Source of the DNA: Leptolyngbya sp. NIES-2104
GTDB lineage: Bacteria > Cyanobacteriota > Cyanobacteriia > Leptolyngbyales > Leptolyngbyaceae
Direction of reading: 5' to 3'
NCBI RefSeq assembly: GCF_001485215.1
Contig: NZ_BBWW01000001.1
Span: 2,914,001-2,978,000 of the forward strand
Length of the DNA: 64,000 nucleotides
The notes below the pieces were generated by a model. The model did not search any database, was not told the origin of the DNA, and saw only the letters and a program-made list of their open reading frames with translations. This document shows, piece after piece, positions 44,646 to 53,185 of the stretch. Position numbers and translations under genes: made by a program. The stretch's first letter is position 1, and every line of letters starts with the position of its first letter.

Positions 44646-46106
44646 ATGGATTTGAATTCAGCAGTTAGAAAGGTTCAGCCTAACCCGCTGATGCTGGCAA
44701 CACTACTCGGATTGATGGCAACCGCGACTCCTGTGATGGCGCAAAATGCCGGAAGTCGCCCCCCTGCCCAACAATCCGCGCCTTCTGTGCGAGTCGATGA
44801 AGGCTATTTACTCGGCTCTGGCGATCGTGTCCGCATCGATATTTTTGGAGTACCAGAGTACACCGGTGAATATCAAGTGATGGCGGATGGTTCGATTAAC
44901 TTGCCATTGGCTGGAGGAGTCGCCGTCCAAGGACTCACATTACGGCAGGCTTCGGATACGATTTCTCGCCGCTACAGTGAATATTTAACTCGTCCTGTAA
45001 TCACCGTGACGCTTTTGGCGGCTCGTCCGATTCAGGTCGCAGTCTCTGGAGAAGTGGCACGTCCTGGAACTTATACAACCCCGCTAGGCGACACTGGAGT
45101 TCCAACGCTGAGCCGCATGGTGCAAATGGCAGGCGGCATCAAGCAGTCCGCAGACCTTAAACAAGTCGAAATCATTCGTCGTCGTCCAGGCGGCGGTGGG
45201 ACGCAAAACTTCAAAGTCGATCTCAGCCGCTTGCTGACGGGTGGAGATCTCTCGCAAGATGTCCAACTGCGAGACGGCGACACTGTTGTGGTTCCGGCTG
45301 CAACGACCTTGAATGCAACACTCGGCGCTGAACTGTCGAACTCCAGTTTAGGCGCGAGTTTCGATCGAGCAATCAGCGTGATCGTGGCAGGCGAAGTCAA
45401 CCGTCCCGGACCTCAAACCGTTCGCGGTGAGACTATTTCTCAACCCGATCCGAGCGCAACGCCCGCCGCTCCCGGAGCCGCTCCGGTCACCACCGTGACT
45501 CAACGCCTGAGAGCACCCACGGTCACACGGGCACTTCAGCAAGCAGGCGGCATCACGCAACGTGCGGACATTCGCGATATCGAAATTCGCCGAACCGTCT
45601 CGAACGGCAATGAGCAAGTGATTAAAGTCAACTTGATGAGCTTGTTGCGGGAAGGTGACGCGAAACAAGACCTCATCTTACAAGAAGGCGATCGCGTGAT
45701 CGTGCCGATGGCAACCGCAAGCGTGACTCCAGAAGATGCCGCGATTATGGGTCGGGGTGTAATTTCACCCGAACTGATCACCGTTAACGTGGTTGGTCAG
45801 GTGGAACGACCCGGAGCCGTACAGGTCGCGCCTTACACCACCATGAACCAAGCTATCTTGGCAGCAGGTGGATTTGCGCGAGGTGCAAAACGCAATCAGG
45901 TCGAATTCATTCGACTCCAGCCCAATGGAACCGTCGATCGTCGAAGTGTCGATATCGATTTCGCACGCGGCATTGATCAAGCGAAAAATCCTCCGCTGCA
46001 AGCAGGCGATACGATCGTGATTCGGAAGACTGGCTTCCAGAGCTTTACTGAAGGCATTGGAGGTGTCTTAGGTCCTGCCCTTGGCATCTTCGGAATTTTC
46101 CGTTAA
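44646..46106 (+). CDS. Wza-like polysaccharide export protein with SLBB domains
   Basis: A 486-residue outer-membrane export protein. Signal peptide about 1-35 (MLATLLGLMATATPVMAQ), a polysaccharide-export domain about 45-130 (YLLGSGDRVRIDIFGVPEYTG), then several SLBB beta-grasp domains (starting VAVSGEVARPGTY, VAGEVNRPGPQ and VVGQVERPGAVQ) and a C-terminal hydrophobic region. Wza homologues form the outer-membrane channel for capsule or EPS. The ATG at 44646 is preferred; AGGAG at 44628-44632 is 13 bases away. A strong terminator follows. Confidence 0.93.
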   Translation: MDLNSAVRKVQPNPLMLATLLGLMATATPVMAQNAGSRPPAQQSAPSVRVDEGYLLGSGDRVRIDIFGVPEYTGEYQVMADGSINLPLAGGVAVQGLTLRQASDTISRRYSEYLTRPVITVTLLAARPIQVAVSGEVARPGTYTTPLGDTGVPTLSRMVQMAGGIKQSADLKQVEIIRRRPGGGGTQNFKVDLSRLLTGGDLSQDVQLRDGDTVVVPAATTLNATLGAELSNSSLGASFDRAISVIVAGEVNRPGPQTVRGETISQPDPSATPAAPGAAPVTTVTQRLRAPTVTRALQQAGGITQRADIRDIEIRRTVSNGNEQVIKVNLMSLLREGDAKQDLILQEGDRVIVPMATASVTPEDAAIMGRGVISPELITVNVVGQVERPGAVQVAPYTTMNQAILAAGGFARGAKRNQVEFIRLQPNGTVDRRSVDIDFARGIDQAKNPPLQAGDTIVIRKTGFQSFTEGIGGVLGPALGIFGIFR

Positions 46107-46125
46107 CTTTCCGTTCAGTCCGATC

Positions 46126-46175
46126 AAAAGGGAATGAGGCTTGATTACCATGAAGAAAGCCTCGTTCCCTTTTTT
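46126..46175 (+). terminator. Rho-independent terminator of EPS operon
   Basis: AAAAGGGAATGAGGCTT pairs with AAGCCTCGTTCCCTTTT around a short loop, continuing into a T-run. It starts 20 bases after the SLBB gene stop. The stem is 17 bases with one G:T pair. Confidence 0.88.
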
Positions 46176-46352
46176 GATTGATTTAAAAAGCTAATCGTTT
46201 AGTTAACGAGATTAAATCACTCTTTATTCTGAGGCAGGAAGCAGAAGAACCCGGTAGACTGAATCAAAGCGGACTTTCTACTTCATTCCAGGAGAATGAG
46301 TGAGTGAGTAATCACAGACGTTACAAGTCGATCGCGCAGGATGGTGAAGTAG

Positions 46353-47369
46353 ATGGGCGAGATTGAGCGCTGCTATCAAGTACTAGGACTAGAGTCTGGG
46401 GCAACACTCGAAGAGGTGAACCAGGCGTATAAAGACCTTGTGTTTATTTGGCATCCCGATCGTGTGCCTAAAGACAACCCGCGCTTGGTGCAAAAAGCCG
46501 AGGCGAAAATCAAGGAACTGAATCACGCACGGGATATTTTACGATCGCATTTCAAAAACGGCACAGCGGCGAAACCTGCTGCGGCTCAACCGAAACCTTC
46601 CTCGCAAACTTACTATCAGTCCTACTATTACCGTCCCCCGACTTCATCCCCGAACGGACGGCAAGCTTCTAATGGACATTCGTCGAATGGTCATTCTAGT
46701 AACGGTCACTCGACGAACGGTCATTCTAATAATGGGCACTCGAATGGTCATTCAACAAACGGACATTCTGATCGGACTCGACCGAACTATCAAACGTATC
46801 AGCCTTATCCCCGTCCGAACTATTCACAGCAGTCGAACGGGCAGAATCGGTCGGCAGACAACAATCACAAATCAGAGCCGAATCCCAAAGCCGAGCCACC
46901 GAAATCGACTGACAACACTCAAAATTACTATCGTCAGTCACACTACCGGGCGGAATACCATCATCCACCGAAATCCCCTGCCCGTCCTCAAATGCCGGAC
47001 ATGACCGGAAAAGATTTGAGCGGACAGAACTTAAAAGAAAAAGATCTTTCTGGGTATAACTTGAGTCGAGCGAATCTGTCTCGTGCGGATTTGAGCGATA
47101 CATTTATGCACAAGGCAAATCTTGAAGGCGCGAAACTAGAGAGAGCAAATCTGTTTCGGGCGAATTTGCTAGAGGCAAATTTGTGTGGGGCTGATTTGCG
47201 AGAGGCGAATTTGATCGGGGCGGATTTGAGTGGAGCCGATTTACGGGGGGCGGATTTACGGGGGGCGAAAGTGGGATTTGACGATCGAGTGATGGTCAAA
47301 CTCACCGGAGCCAATCTCCAAGGTGCAATCATGCCGAATGGCAAGGTTCACGGTATGCCCGCCTCTTAG
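46353..47369 (+). CDS. J-domain protein with low-complexity linker and pentapeptide repeats
   Basis: A 338-residue fusion. Residues 1-68 are a DnaJ domain with HPD at 34-36, expected to stimulate an Hsp70. A linker (about 70-215) is rich in Asn, Gly, His, Ser, Pro and Tyr and includes tandem NGHS units at about 107-140. Residues about 218-330 are pentapeptide repeats (A(D/N)LxxANL type), which fold as a right-handed beta-helix. Substrate and localisation are unknown; the linker may be phase-separating or adhesive (speculation). A fused J-domain/pentapeptide layout is known in cyanobacteria, but the function is not established. Confidence 0.9.
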   Translation: MGEIERCYQVLGLESGATLEEVNQAYKDLVFIWHPDRVPKDNPRLVQKAEAKIKELNHARDILRSHFKNGTAAKPAAAQPKPSSQTYYQSYYYRPPTSSPNGRQASNGHSSNGHSSNGHSTNGHSNNGHSNGHSTNGHSDRTRPNYQTYQPYPRPNYSQQSNGQNRSADNNHKSEPNPKAEPPKSTDNTQNYYRQSHYRAEYHHPPKSPARPQMPDMTGKDLSGQNLKEKDLSGYNLSRANLSRADLSDTFMHKANLEGAKLERANLFRANLLEANLCGADLREANLIGADLSGADLRGADLRGAKVGFDDRVMVKLTGANLQGAIMPNGKVHGMPAS

Positions 47370-47486
47370 AATTGAACGGCATTCATCCAGTAGTTGAACG
47401 TTTCGCCATCGATTTGATCGGATTCTCAGTGATAAATTCAGTGTGAATCCGATGGAATCGAAGCGGAAAGACTCGTTGAACCCAAG

Positions 47487-47972
47487 TTAATTAAAGCCGC
47501 AATCCTTCGGGGCGACCGCGAATTTGGTAACAGGTAGCTTATCCTTGCCCACGTAGGAATAGTAGAAAGAATAACCATCCTTCAAATTTGCTTTGGTAGC
47601 AGGATCGGCGCAAACTCGCTCTTTAACGACATTGCGGATGATTTCTTTGGCATCTGCATTCAGGTCAGCAGACGTTTTGGTGACAAGCTGGAAGTTATAG
47701 AGAAGTCCGTCTTCTTGAACATCCACCCTGGTCAGCGTTGTTTCTTCGTCGATCTGCTGTGGAACAGAGCGATTGAGTTGAGCGGCAGTGACACGCAGCA
47801 CGGTTTGATCAACTTTGCTTTTCTTGGGTTCAGGCTTCGGTTCGCTGGCTGGACTGCTTGCAGGACTGGCTGGTGTATTATTTTCTGTCCGATTAGAAGG
47901 AAGGAAAGGAGCGACGGGAAGACAGCCCGTAAACAAAACCAGAATTGCAGACAAGTAGAAAAATCGTTTCAT
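47487..47972 (-). CDS. Putative lipoprotein of unknown function
   Basis: A 161-residue protein with a lipobox (LVLFTGC, Cys17), then a Pro/Ser/Glu-rich linker (about 25-55), then a small domain (about 60-161) with the pattern LRVTAAQLNRSVPQQIDEE, VDVQEDGLLYNFQLV, VCADPATKANLKDG and a final KDCGFN. The Cys residues may form a disulfide in the periplasm. No function is assigned; similar domains occur in uncharacterised lipoproteins. Confidence 0.72.
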   Translation of the reverse strand: MKRFFYLSAILVLFTGCLPVAPFLPSNRTENNTPASPASSPASEPKPEPKKSKVDQTVLRVTAAQLNRSVPQQIDEETTLTRVDVQEDGLLYNFQLVTKTSADLNADAKEIIRNVVKERVCADPATKANLKDGYSFYYSYVGKDKLPVTKFAVAPKDCGFN

Positions 47973-48012
47973 AATCCAGTGACTCGCTAAAAGTGAAAAC
48001 GCTCGGAAAGGT

Positions 48013-49035
48013 TTACCATTTGAACTTGTGCGCTCGCAGTTGTCCCAGTTGTTCTGTCAAATAATCTTGCTCTCTCGTTGCATTTAATCGTTGAGCGACT
48101 GAAAACGCCTGTTGATAGTAGGTTTCAGCCATCGTCAATTTACCCGTTTGCTGTTGGTGTTGTGCCATCATCTTCAGCGAAGTTAACATCTGCCAAGCAT
48201 CATTCTTCTGAGTTGCCATTGCAATCCGCTGATTCAACATTTCGACAAAGCGATTTTCTTGTCCTATGCCGCGATACGCCAGCATCAACCCGTCAAATGC
48301 TCGAAACTGAGCCGATTGATTGCCGCTTTGTTGTGCTAGGGTCATCGCTCGATCGTGAGCGCTATAAGCCGATCGAGCATCACCGATCGCTAAATACGCC
48401 TCACCTAAATGATTCAAAGTGTTTGCCGCTCCGACCGGATCTTTTGCTTGATCTCGAAAGGTGCGGGCTTGTTCGAGAGACGCGATCGCTTCTCGATACT
48501 TGCCCTGAGCATAATTCGCAAACCCCAGATTACTCAGTGATAATCCTTGTCCGGCTTGATGTTTGATGCTCCGCGCCACACTCAATCCTTCCTCAAACGA
48601 TTTTGCCGCTTCGCGAGTTTGACCGCGTTGGAGAATCACTTGTCCAACGTTGTTGTATCCGTAGATTTGGCTAATCGAGTTATTCAAATCTCGTGCAACT
48701 CCCAAACTGCGACGAAAGGCATCTTCAGCTTCATTTAGGCGACCGAGATGAATATAAGTCATGCCGAGAAGATCATATGCACGACCTTGAGCCGGAACTT
48801 CTCCGACATGGCGATAAATGTCGATCGCTCGTTGCCAATTCGCGATCGCTTGCTCTGGCGATCCGTTTTGTTGCGCTTGAATCCCGGTTTCGACTAAGCG
48901 ATCGGCAGTTTCTCTGGTTTCGTCTTGAGTCCGAACGGGCGCGTGTAACTGGCGCGTCAGACTAGAGGCAAACGTAGGCGTTCCGGTGAGCAGTAAAATT
49001 CCAGCAATCGATCCAATCAGTTTGAGAGTCAACAT
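48013..49035 (-). CDS. Exported tetratricopeptide repeat protein
   Basis: A 340-residue TPR protein. A signal peptide (about 1-23, ILLLTGTPTFAS) precedes six to seven TPR units, clear ones being AIANWQRAIDIYRHVGEVPAQG, GRLNEAEDAFRRSLGVARDL and GQTREAAKSFEEGLSVARSI. TPRs mediate protein binding, probably in the periplasm. Its ATG overlaps the TAA stop of the sigma-like gene (TAATG), so the two are translationally coupled; the pair may be a sigma factor-like regulator with an envelope partner (inference). Confidence 0.88.
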   Translation of the reverse strand: MLTLKLIGSIAGILLLTGTPTFASSLTRQLHAPVRTQDETRETADRLVETGIQAQQNGSPEQAIANWQRAIDIYRHVGEVPAQGRAYDLLGMTYIHLGRLNEAEDAFRRSLGVARDLNNSISQIYGYNNVGQVILQRGQTREAAKSFEEGLSVARSIKHQAGQGLSLSNLGFANYAQGKYREAIASLEQARTFRDQAKDPVGAANTLNHLGEAYLAIGDARSAYSAHDRAMTLAQQSGNQSAQFRAFDGLMLAYRGIGQENRFVEMLNQRIAMATQKNDAWQMLTSLKMMAQHQQQTGKLTMAETYYQQAFSVAQRLNATREQDYLTEQLGQLRAHKFKW

Positions 49036-49724
49036 TAGAAAAATTCGAGTTCTTCTAGGCTTGCGTCGTCAGCCTCCAACTCGGAAACCGACTCTTGCTC
49101 TCTAGAATTCCCACCGAGATAGATCGTTCTAATGTCTTCGGGCAAAAGTTTTTCTAGCAGTCGATATCCTTCTTGCAACTGCGCTTTGATTTCGTCGGGG
49201 CTAATCTGTTCGCCTTCTGCCTGTAAATAGGCTGCAATCCGGGTTTCGCTCCAGTGGAACGTCTGCGACATCACAACCATAAATCGAGTTGCAGGCGGCA
49301 ACTGTTCCAAAGTACGATCGAGATAACACCAGAACGGCGGCGACATCGATCGAATATCGTAATGAATATCCTCAACCGCAGGCAGTTCGGCTTCATTGAT
49401 CCCCGATGCCGTGACTGCTAAGAGCCAAGTTTGAAACGTTGAGCCGCTTTGACTAAATGCCCGAAGATCGACTCCGGCTAATTCGTGAAAAACGTGTCGC
49501 CAGATTAACGCCAGCAGATATTCAGACTGCACCGGAGAACGGGCAGATCGTGAAATCAGTGAATATACGATCGGGCTGTAGCGACAAAACAGCGCGACAA
49601 AGAACTGCCCCGAATCAGGATAGCGCTGAAACAGCGTCAGGAGTTCTTGATCGCTGTGATGAAACAACGCTTTAACGATCGGGTGATGTGCCTCTGGAAA
49701 GGTTGGAATCGCTACAGCTTTCAT
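49035..49724 (-). CDS. Sigma-70-family-like protein
   Basis: A 229-residue protein whose first half (HSDQELLTLFQRYPDSGQFFVALFCRYSPIVYSLI) resembles ECF sigma region 2, with a weaker region-4-like helix later (PPATRFMVVMSQTFHWSETRIAAYLQAEG). It lacks the typical QEVF-like core motif, so promoter binding is uncertain. The ATG at 49722-49724 is chosen over an in-frame extension. Its stop is fused with the start of the TPR gene. It is an atypical sigma-like regulator candidate. Confidence 0.7.
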   Translation of the reverse strand: MKAVAIPTFPEAHHPIVKALFHHSDQELLTLFQRYPDSGQFFVALFCRYSPIVYSLISRSARSPVQSEYLLALIWRHVFHELAGVDLRAFSQSGSTFQTWLLAVTASGINEAELPAVEDIHYDIRSMSPPFWCYLDRTLEQLPPATRFMVVMSQTFHWSETRIAAYLQAEGEQISPDEIKAQLQEGYRLLEKLLPEDIRTIYLGGNSREQESVSELEADDASLEELEFF

Positions 49725-49905
49725 AAATAGTGTCAGAGTCGAATTAATTACTATATACAGTCCTGAAGCAAAACGGCACACTTTTTTTATGGATGTGTCC
49801 GAGAAAACGTTGTGATTTTCTAAAGCTTGCGGATGCTCTCGCTTGAGTGTTGATAGAATAAATGGACTTCTTTAGGCAGCCCGTTGCATTAGTCACTTTT
49901 TATCT

Positions 49906-50424
49906 ATGGATAGCTTGTTTTCCACTCAAGGCATTATGGTTATGTTGCTCGGCGCGTACGCTGTAGCGATGTGGCTCTTCCTGACGAGCGCCCCGAAAGT
50001 TCATACGGTTATGGTTTCTGATCTCGAAAGCGCCCGCGATTTTTATGGCGGAATGCTGAAACTAGCGGTTGCTGAAGTGCCGTTGCACTATTACTACAAC
50101 TACGAACAGTCGCTAGGAACGGCAGGCGTGAATCCCATGTATTTGTCGGGTTCGATGGGCAGTACGACCGCACGCGGGAACGGCAATGACGGGCTGTGGT
50201 ATCAACTGAAGAAAAATACCCAGCTTCATGTGATTTCTGGAGCAACGATCGGTGAAAAGGATCGTCAGCGTCATGTGTGCTTCGATCGAGATTGCTTGGA
50301 TCAAATTCTGCTGCGGGTTCAATCTCGCGGCATCAAGCACAAAATCCGTCGTGAGAAACCGCTGAACTTCTTAGTGAAAGACTATCACGGACAAGTGGTA
50401 GAACTTGCAGAAGTCATCAATTAG
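49906..50424 (+). CDS. Glyoxalase/VOC-fold protein with N-terminal membrane helix
   Basis: A 172-residue protein. Residues about 8-27 form one hydrophobic helix (GIMVMLLGAYAVAMWLFL); the rest is a VOC-type beta-alpha-beta-beta-beta domain beginning KVHTVMVSDLESARDFYGGML and ending DYHGQVVELAEV. Metal ligands are not all clear. This arrangement is typical of a cyanobacterial glyoxalase-like protein family of unknown function. It is followed by a strong terminator. Confidence 0.82.
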   Translation: MDSLFSTQGIMVMLLGAYAVAMWLFLTSAPKVHTVMVSDLESARDFYGGMLKLAVAEVPLHYYYNYEQSLGTAGVNPMYLSGSMGSTTARGNGNDGLWYQLKKNTQLHVISGATIGEKDRQRHVCFDRDCLDQILLRVQSRGIKHKIRREKPLNFLVKDYHGQVVELAEVIN

Positions 50425-50445
50425 CAAGATTGATTCTATTTCCCG

Positions 50446-50483
50446 GACGAGGAGTGAGGCATGGGTCTTGCTCCTCGTCTTTT
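50446..50483 (+). terminator. Rho-independent terminator
   Basis: GACGAGGAG and CTCCTCGTC form a 9-base GC-rich stem, ending in TTTT. It starts 22 bases after the VOC gene stop. Confidence 0.8.
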
Positions 50484-50496
50484 GTTTGATTCTAGG

Positions 50497-51001
50497 TCAA
50501 CAACCCGCTTTCTTAGCTGCCTTAAATTTTGCCTGATACCAGAACCTATATTGTTCTAGAGGTCTTGAAACGCCAGTCTGCTGGTTTTCTCTTTGGGCAA
50601 CACGAGCAATCTCATCTACATCTCCATGCCATTCCTTCAGATCAGAACAGGCACTTGAAAGAGCAGATTCATAGACCTGAGATCTACTACAACCGTGCTG
50701 TCTGCGCCTTCCAAGCTTCAACTACTTCTCTCGCATAGCTCTTTTCTGAGTCAACCTGATTGCCGATTAGGTCGGCTTTTAGTTCTTGCTCAAAAATCTC
50801 GGCGGATGTACTTATTTGAGGAGATCGGTCTGCTTGGTATACGGGCGGAGCTTTCGGCAGCATTCTCAGAGGACTCGTGTAAAGCGAGAAAACAAGTAAA
50901 CCTTTGAATATTTTCCCTGGAATAGTCTTCGCTCGAAAAGCCCATTTTGCAGGAGCAATCGCAGCTTTTCTAGCTATTCGCCACATCGAATTTCTGGTCA
51001 T
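50497..51001 (-). pseudogene. Unknown gene, possibly split by a frameshift
   Basis: Two overlapping minus-strand frames together look like one protein. The first (50687-51001) has a start at 50999-51001, a basic N-terminus with a hydrophobic stretch, then ISTSAEIFEQELKADLIGNQ and ends in EAWKAQTARL. The second (50497-50721), in another frame, continues with a plausible helical sequence (YESALSSACSDLKEWHGDVD, later RFWYQAKFKAAKKAGC). A one-base change in about 50690-50720 would join them into about 170 residues. No family is recognised. They may instead be two unrelated chance frames. Confidence 0.4.
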
Positions 51002-51207
51002 TGTTAAACATCAGGCATAAACTTGTTTCATATATTTACTTAGTCAAATTAAGTCCAGCCTATATAAAATTATTATCTTCTGTAACTTCATGTGCGTAAA
51101 GCTACAACAAACTAGTTCAACGATTTCGGAGAAATGGGGGCATCGTTTCCTCTATCTTTGGAAATTTGAAACTGACAGCAGAACAAATTTTCCGAGCGGA
51201 AGCGTAA

Positions 51208-51822
51208 TTATTCGGCTGAAAATATCTGTTCGGCAGTTAGGGCAAAATCTGGAAAAGTTAGGGAAAGAATACGATCGCTTCCTCGAAACTGTCGAATCTC
51301 ATATTCCCCGTCGATCAATTCGCAAACAGAAAGCGTTGGTTGCTTTGGATTCCCGATAAATCTTCGACCACCTAAACCTGCATAATCAACAATCCAATAT
51401 TCTTGGATACCTAACGCTTCATATTCTGCTAATTTTGTCAGATAGTCATCGCGCCAATTTGTACTCACGACCTCAACGATGAGCCGAACCGATGAGCCGT
51501 TTTCGATCACTGATGATTTCTCCCAGCGAGGTTCATTTGTCAAGGCAGCACTATCTAGAACAATTACATCAGGTTCATAGGCAGAATCACCATCAAGAGA
51601 GCGAACGACGCATTCTTTCGGAATGATATACGGAAGGCTTAAGCGTCGAATTTCAATAAACGCCTCACCGCTAATCGCTCCTGCAACGACAGAATGCTTC
51701 CCTCTTGGTTTTGGCATTTCGATAATTGATCCTCGACGTAGTTCGTAATGAGTCGCTGAGTTCTCTGGATACCAATCGATGAACTCGTCGAAGCTGACAG
51801 GTTTCTTTAATGCTTGAATCAT
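51208..51822 (-). CDS. Uma2 family (DUF820) endonuclease-like protein
   Basis: A 204-residue Uma2 protein, third in the window. Recognised by FDEFIDWYPENSATHYELRRGSIIEM, YEPDVIVLD (PD motif), VRLIVEVVSTNWRDDYLTKLAEYEALGIQEYWIVDY and the closing LTAEQIFSAE. The Glu in LIVEV and Lys in TKLAEY complete the PD-(D/E)XK-like set. The ATG at 51820-51822 is used; a GTG 27 bases upstream is in frame, and neither start has a strong ribosome site. No partner gene is adjacent. Confidence 0.88.
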   Translation of the reverse strand: MIQALKKPVSFDEFIDWYPENSATHYELRRGSIIEMPKPRGKHSVVAGAISGEAFIEIRRLSLPYIIPKECVVRSLDGDSAYEPDVIVLDSAALTNEPRWEKSSVIENGSSVRLIVEVVSTNWRDDYLTKLAEYEALGIQEYWIVDYAGLGGRRFIGNPKQPTLSVCELIDGEYEIRQFRGSDRILSLTFPDFALTAEQIFSAE

Positions 51823-52052
51823 GGCAAAGTTCGATCGCGCCACTTTCACTTTAAGACTTTCGCTTTAAAAGAGAAATAGCCCCCTTGCGGGAGCCGAGTT
51901 ATGGTGATTTGACTCTAGGACACATCGTAATTCTGCCGGGATTCGGTGCGGAAATCTGTATCGAAGATTGCTCAAATCGTTGATTGATGAAAATCACAGA
52001 CAGGAAAAGCACGATCGAGCATTTTAGAAAGGCAGTTCGATCGAGATCAGTC

Positions 52053-52232
52053 ATGATTCGACTTAACCAATTAATGATGGGCGTTTCCGTAGGAGTCGGT
52101 TGCTTGATCCTCGGCATTCAGAATAGTCCGAAACTCTGGCATCAATTCCAACTTTGGCAGCATTCCGGCGTTTCTTGTGAGCAGTCTACAGACGATGGGA
52201 AAGCGACGTTCTATGGAAATGATTGCCGCTAA
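52053..52232 (+). CDS. Possible small exported protein
   Basis: A 59-residue frame starting MIRLNQLMMGVSVGVGCLIL, which resembles a signal peptide or anchor, followed by a polar tail with two Cys (SCEQSTDDG, FYGNDCR). No good ribosome site and no family recognised; it lies in the 379-base gap between the third Uma2 gene and the serine hydrolase gene and overlaps the latter's 3' end by 4 bases. Otherwise this gap holds nothing I can name. Confidence 0.35.
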   Translation: MIRLNQLMMGVSVGVGCLILGIQNSPKLWHQFQLWQHSGVSCEQSTDDGKATFYGNDCR

Positions 52233-53164
52233 ATTTCTTGCATCGCCTCATTAATTTGTTGAGTCACGAAGGGGAGAATTTCTTCGTTTGCGCTGTGTGA
52301 TTTGCCTTCGGTAAAGACAACGAGAAGATAAGGCTGGAGATTTGGCAGTTCGACATAAGCCGCATCGTGTCGGACTCGGCTCATTAAACCTGCTTTTGAC
52401 CAGACTTTTGCTACTGGGGGAACGCCGCCACCGATAAAGCCGACGACTTGATTTTCAGCGTCAGCTTCGAGATCGATTGGATTTAGCGATCGCTGCATTA
52501 ATTCCATCATGGATTGCGATCGTTCGGGTGTCACCGCAACACCACCCACAACACTATGAAGCAATTTTGCAGTTGCATTTGTGGTTAACATATTGCGATT
52601 GTCGAAATCTTCGCCGTAGAAGGCGCGTTCTCGTCCGTAAGGTCCATCACACCAGGTTTTTTGGTTGACATTAATCGTGGCGAATTCTGACCAGTTCAAC
52701 GATTGAAAATAGCGGTTGACGATGTTGCGCTGATATTTCCAGGTTTCAAACGGTCCGGGCGGAAGTTCGGGTCCGCCTGTGGTTCCGCTCAGGACATCTA
52801 CGACAAGCCCAGTGGCATCATTGCTCGAATCGACAATCATGTCGCGCATTGCTCGATCGAGTTCTGCCGAAGGTGAAATCATGCCGCGTTCTAACCATTC
52901 GTGTGCCGCGACTAGATAAAATAACTTGACCACACTGGCGGGGTAAATATTTTCAACGCCGCGATAAGCGAAACCTCTGGGCGATCGCTGCCAAAATTCT
53001 TCGGGGCGAATGGCACCGCCAGTATTAACGAACACGGGCGAGTCATACACAATCCAGGTCATTGCAATTTGATTTGGGGCAAGTCCCCCAAACTGTGCCC
53101 AAGTCGCTTGTAAGACTCGATCGCCCAAGGTTTCTAACCGTTCGTCTTTGTGGAAAAAAGTCAT
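52229..53164 (-). CDS. Serine hydrolase, class A beta-lactamase fold
   Basis: A 311-residue penicillin-recognising serine hydrolase. The motifs are SxxK (Ser77-Val-Val-Lys80), SxN (Ser113-Ser-Asn115) and a KTG equivalent KAG in WSKAGLMSR. A true beta-lactamase would have a KTG and an omega-loop Glu; this could be a D-alanyl carboxypeptidase-like or esterase relative. No signal peptide is seen with the ATG at 53162-53164, so localisation is uncertain. The start lies only 21 bases from the start of the divergent NlpC/P60 gene; an in-frame start at 53191 would overlap it. Confidence 0.85.
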   Translation of the reverse strand: MTFFHKDERLETLGDRVLQATWAQFGGLAPNQIAMTWIVYDSPVFVNTGGAIRPEEFWQRSPRGFAYRGVENIYPASVVKLFYLVAAHEWLERGMISPSAELDRAMRDMIVDSSNDATGLVVDVLSGTTGGPELPPGPFETWKYQRNIVNRYFQSLNWSEFATINVNQKTWCDGPYGRERAFYGEDFDNRNMLTTNATAKLLHSVVGGVAVTPERSQSMMELMQRSLNPIDLEADAENQVVGFIGGGVPPVAKVWSKAGLMSRVRHDAAYVELPNLQPYLLVVFTEGKSHSANEEILPFVTQQINEAMQEI

Positions 53165-53185
53165 AGTTCGTGAAATCTCTGTCTT

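Noticed and set aside
49457-49675. 72-residue plus-strand frame
   Set aside because: Antisense to the sigma-like gene with no independent support.
51090-51359. 89-residue plus-strand frame
   Set aside because: Largely antisense to the third Uma2 gene; coding pattern belongs to Uma2.
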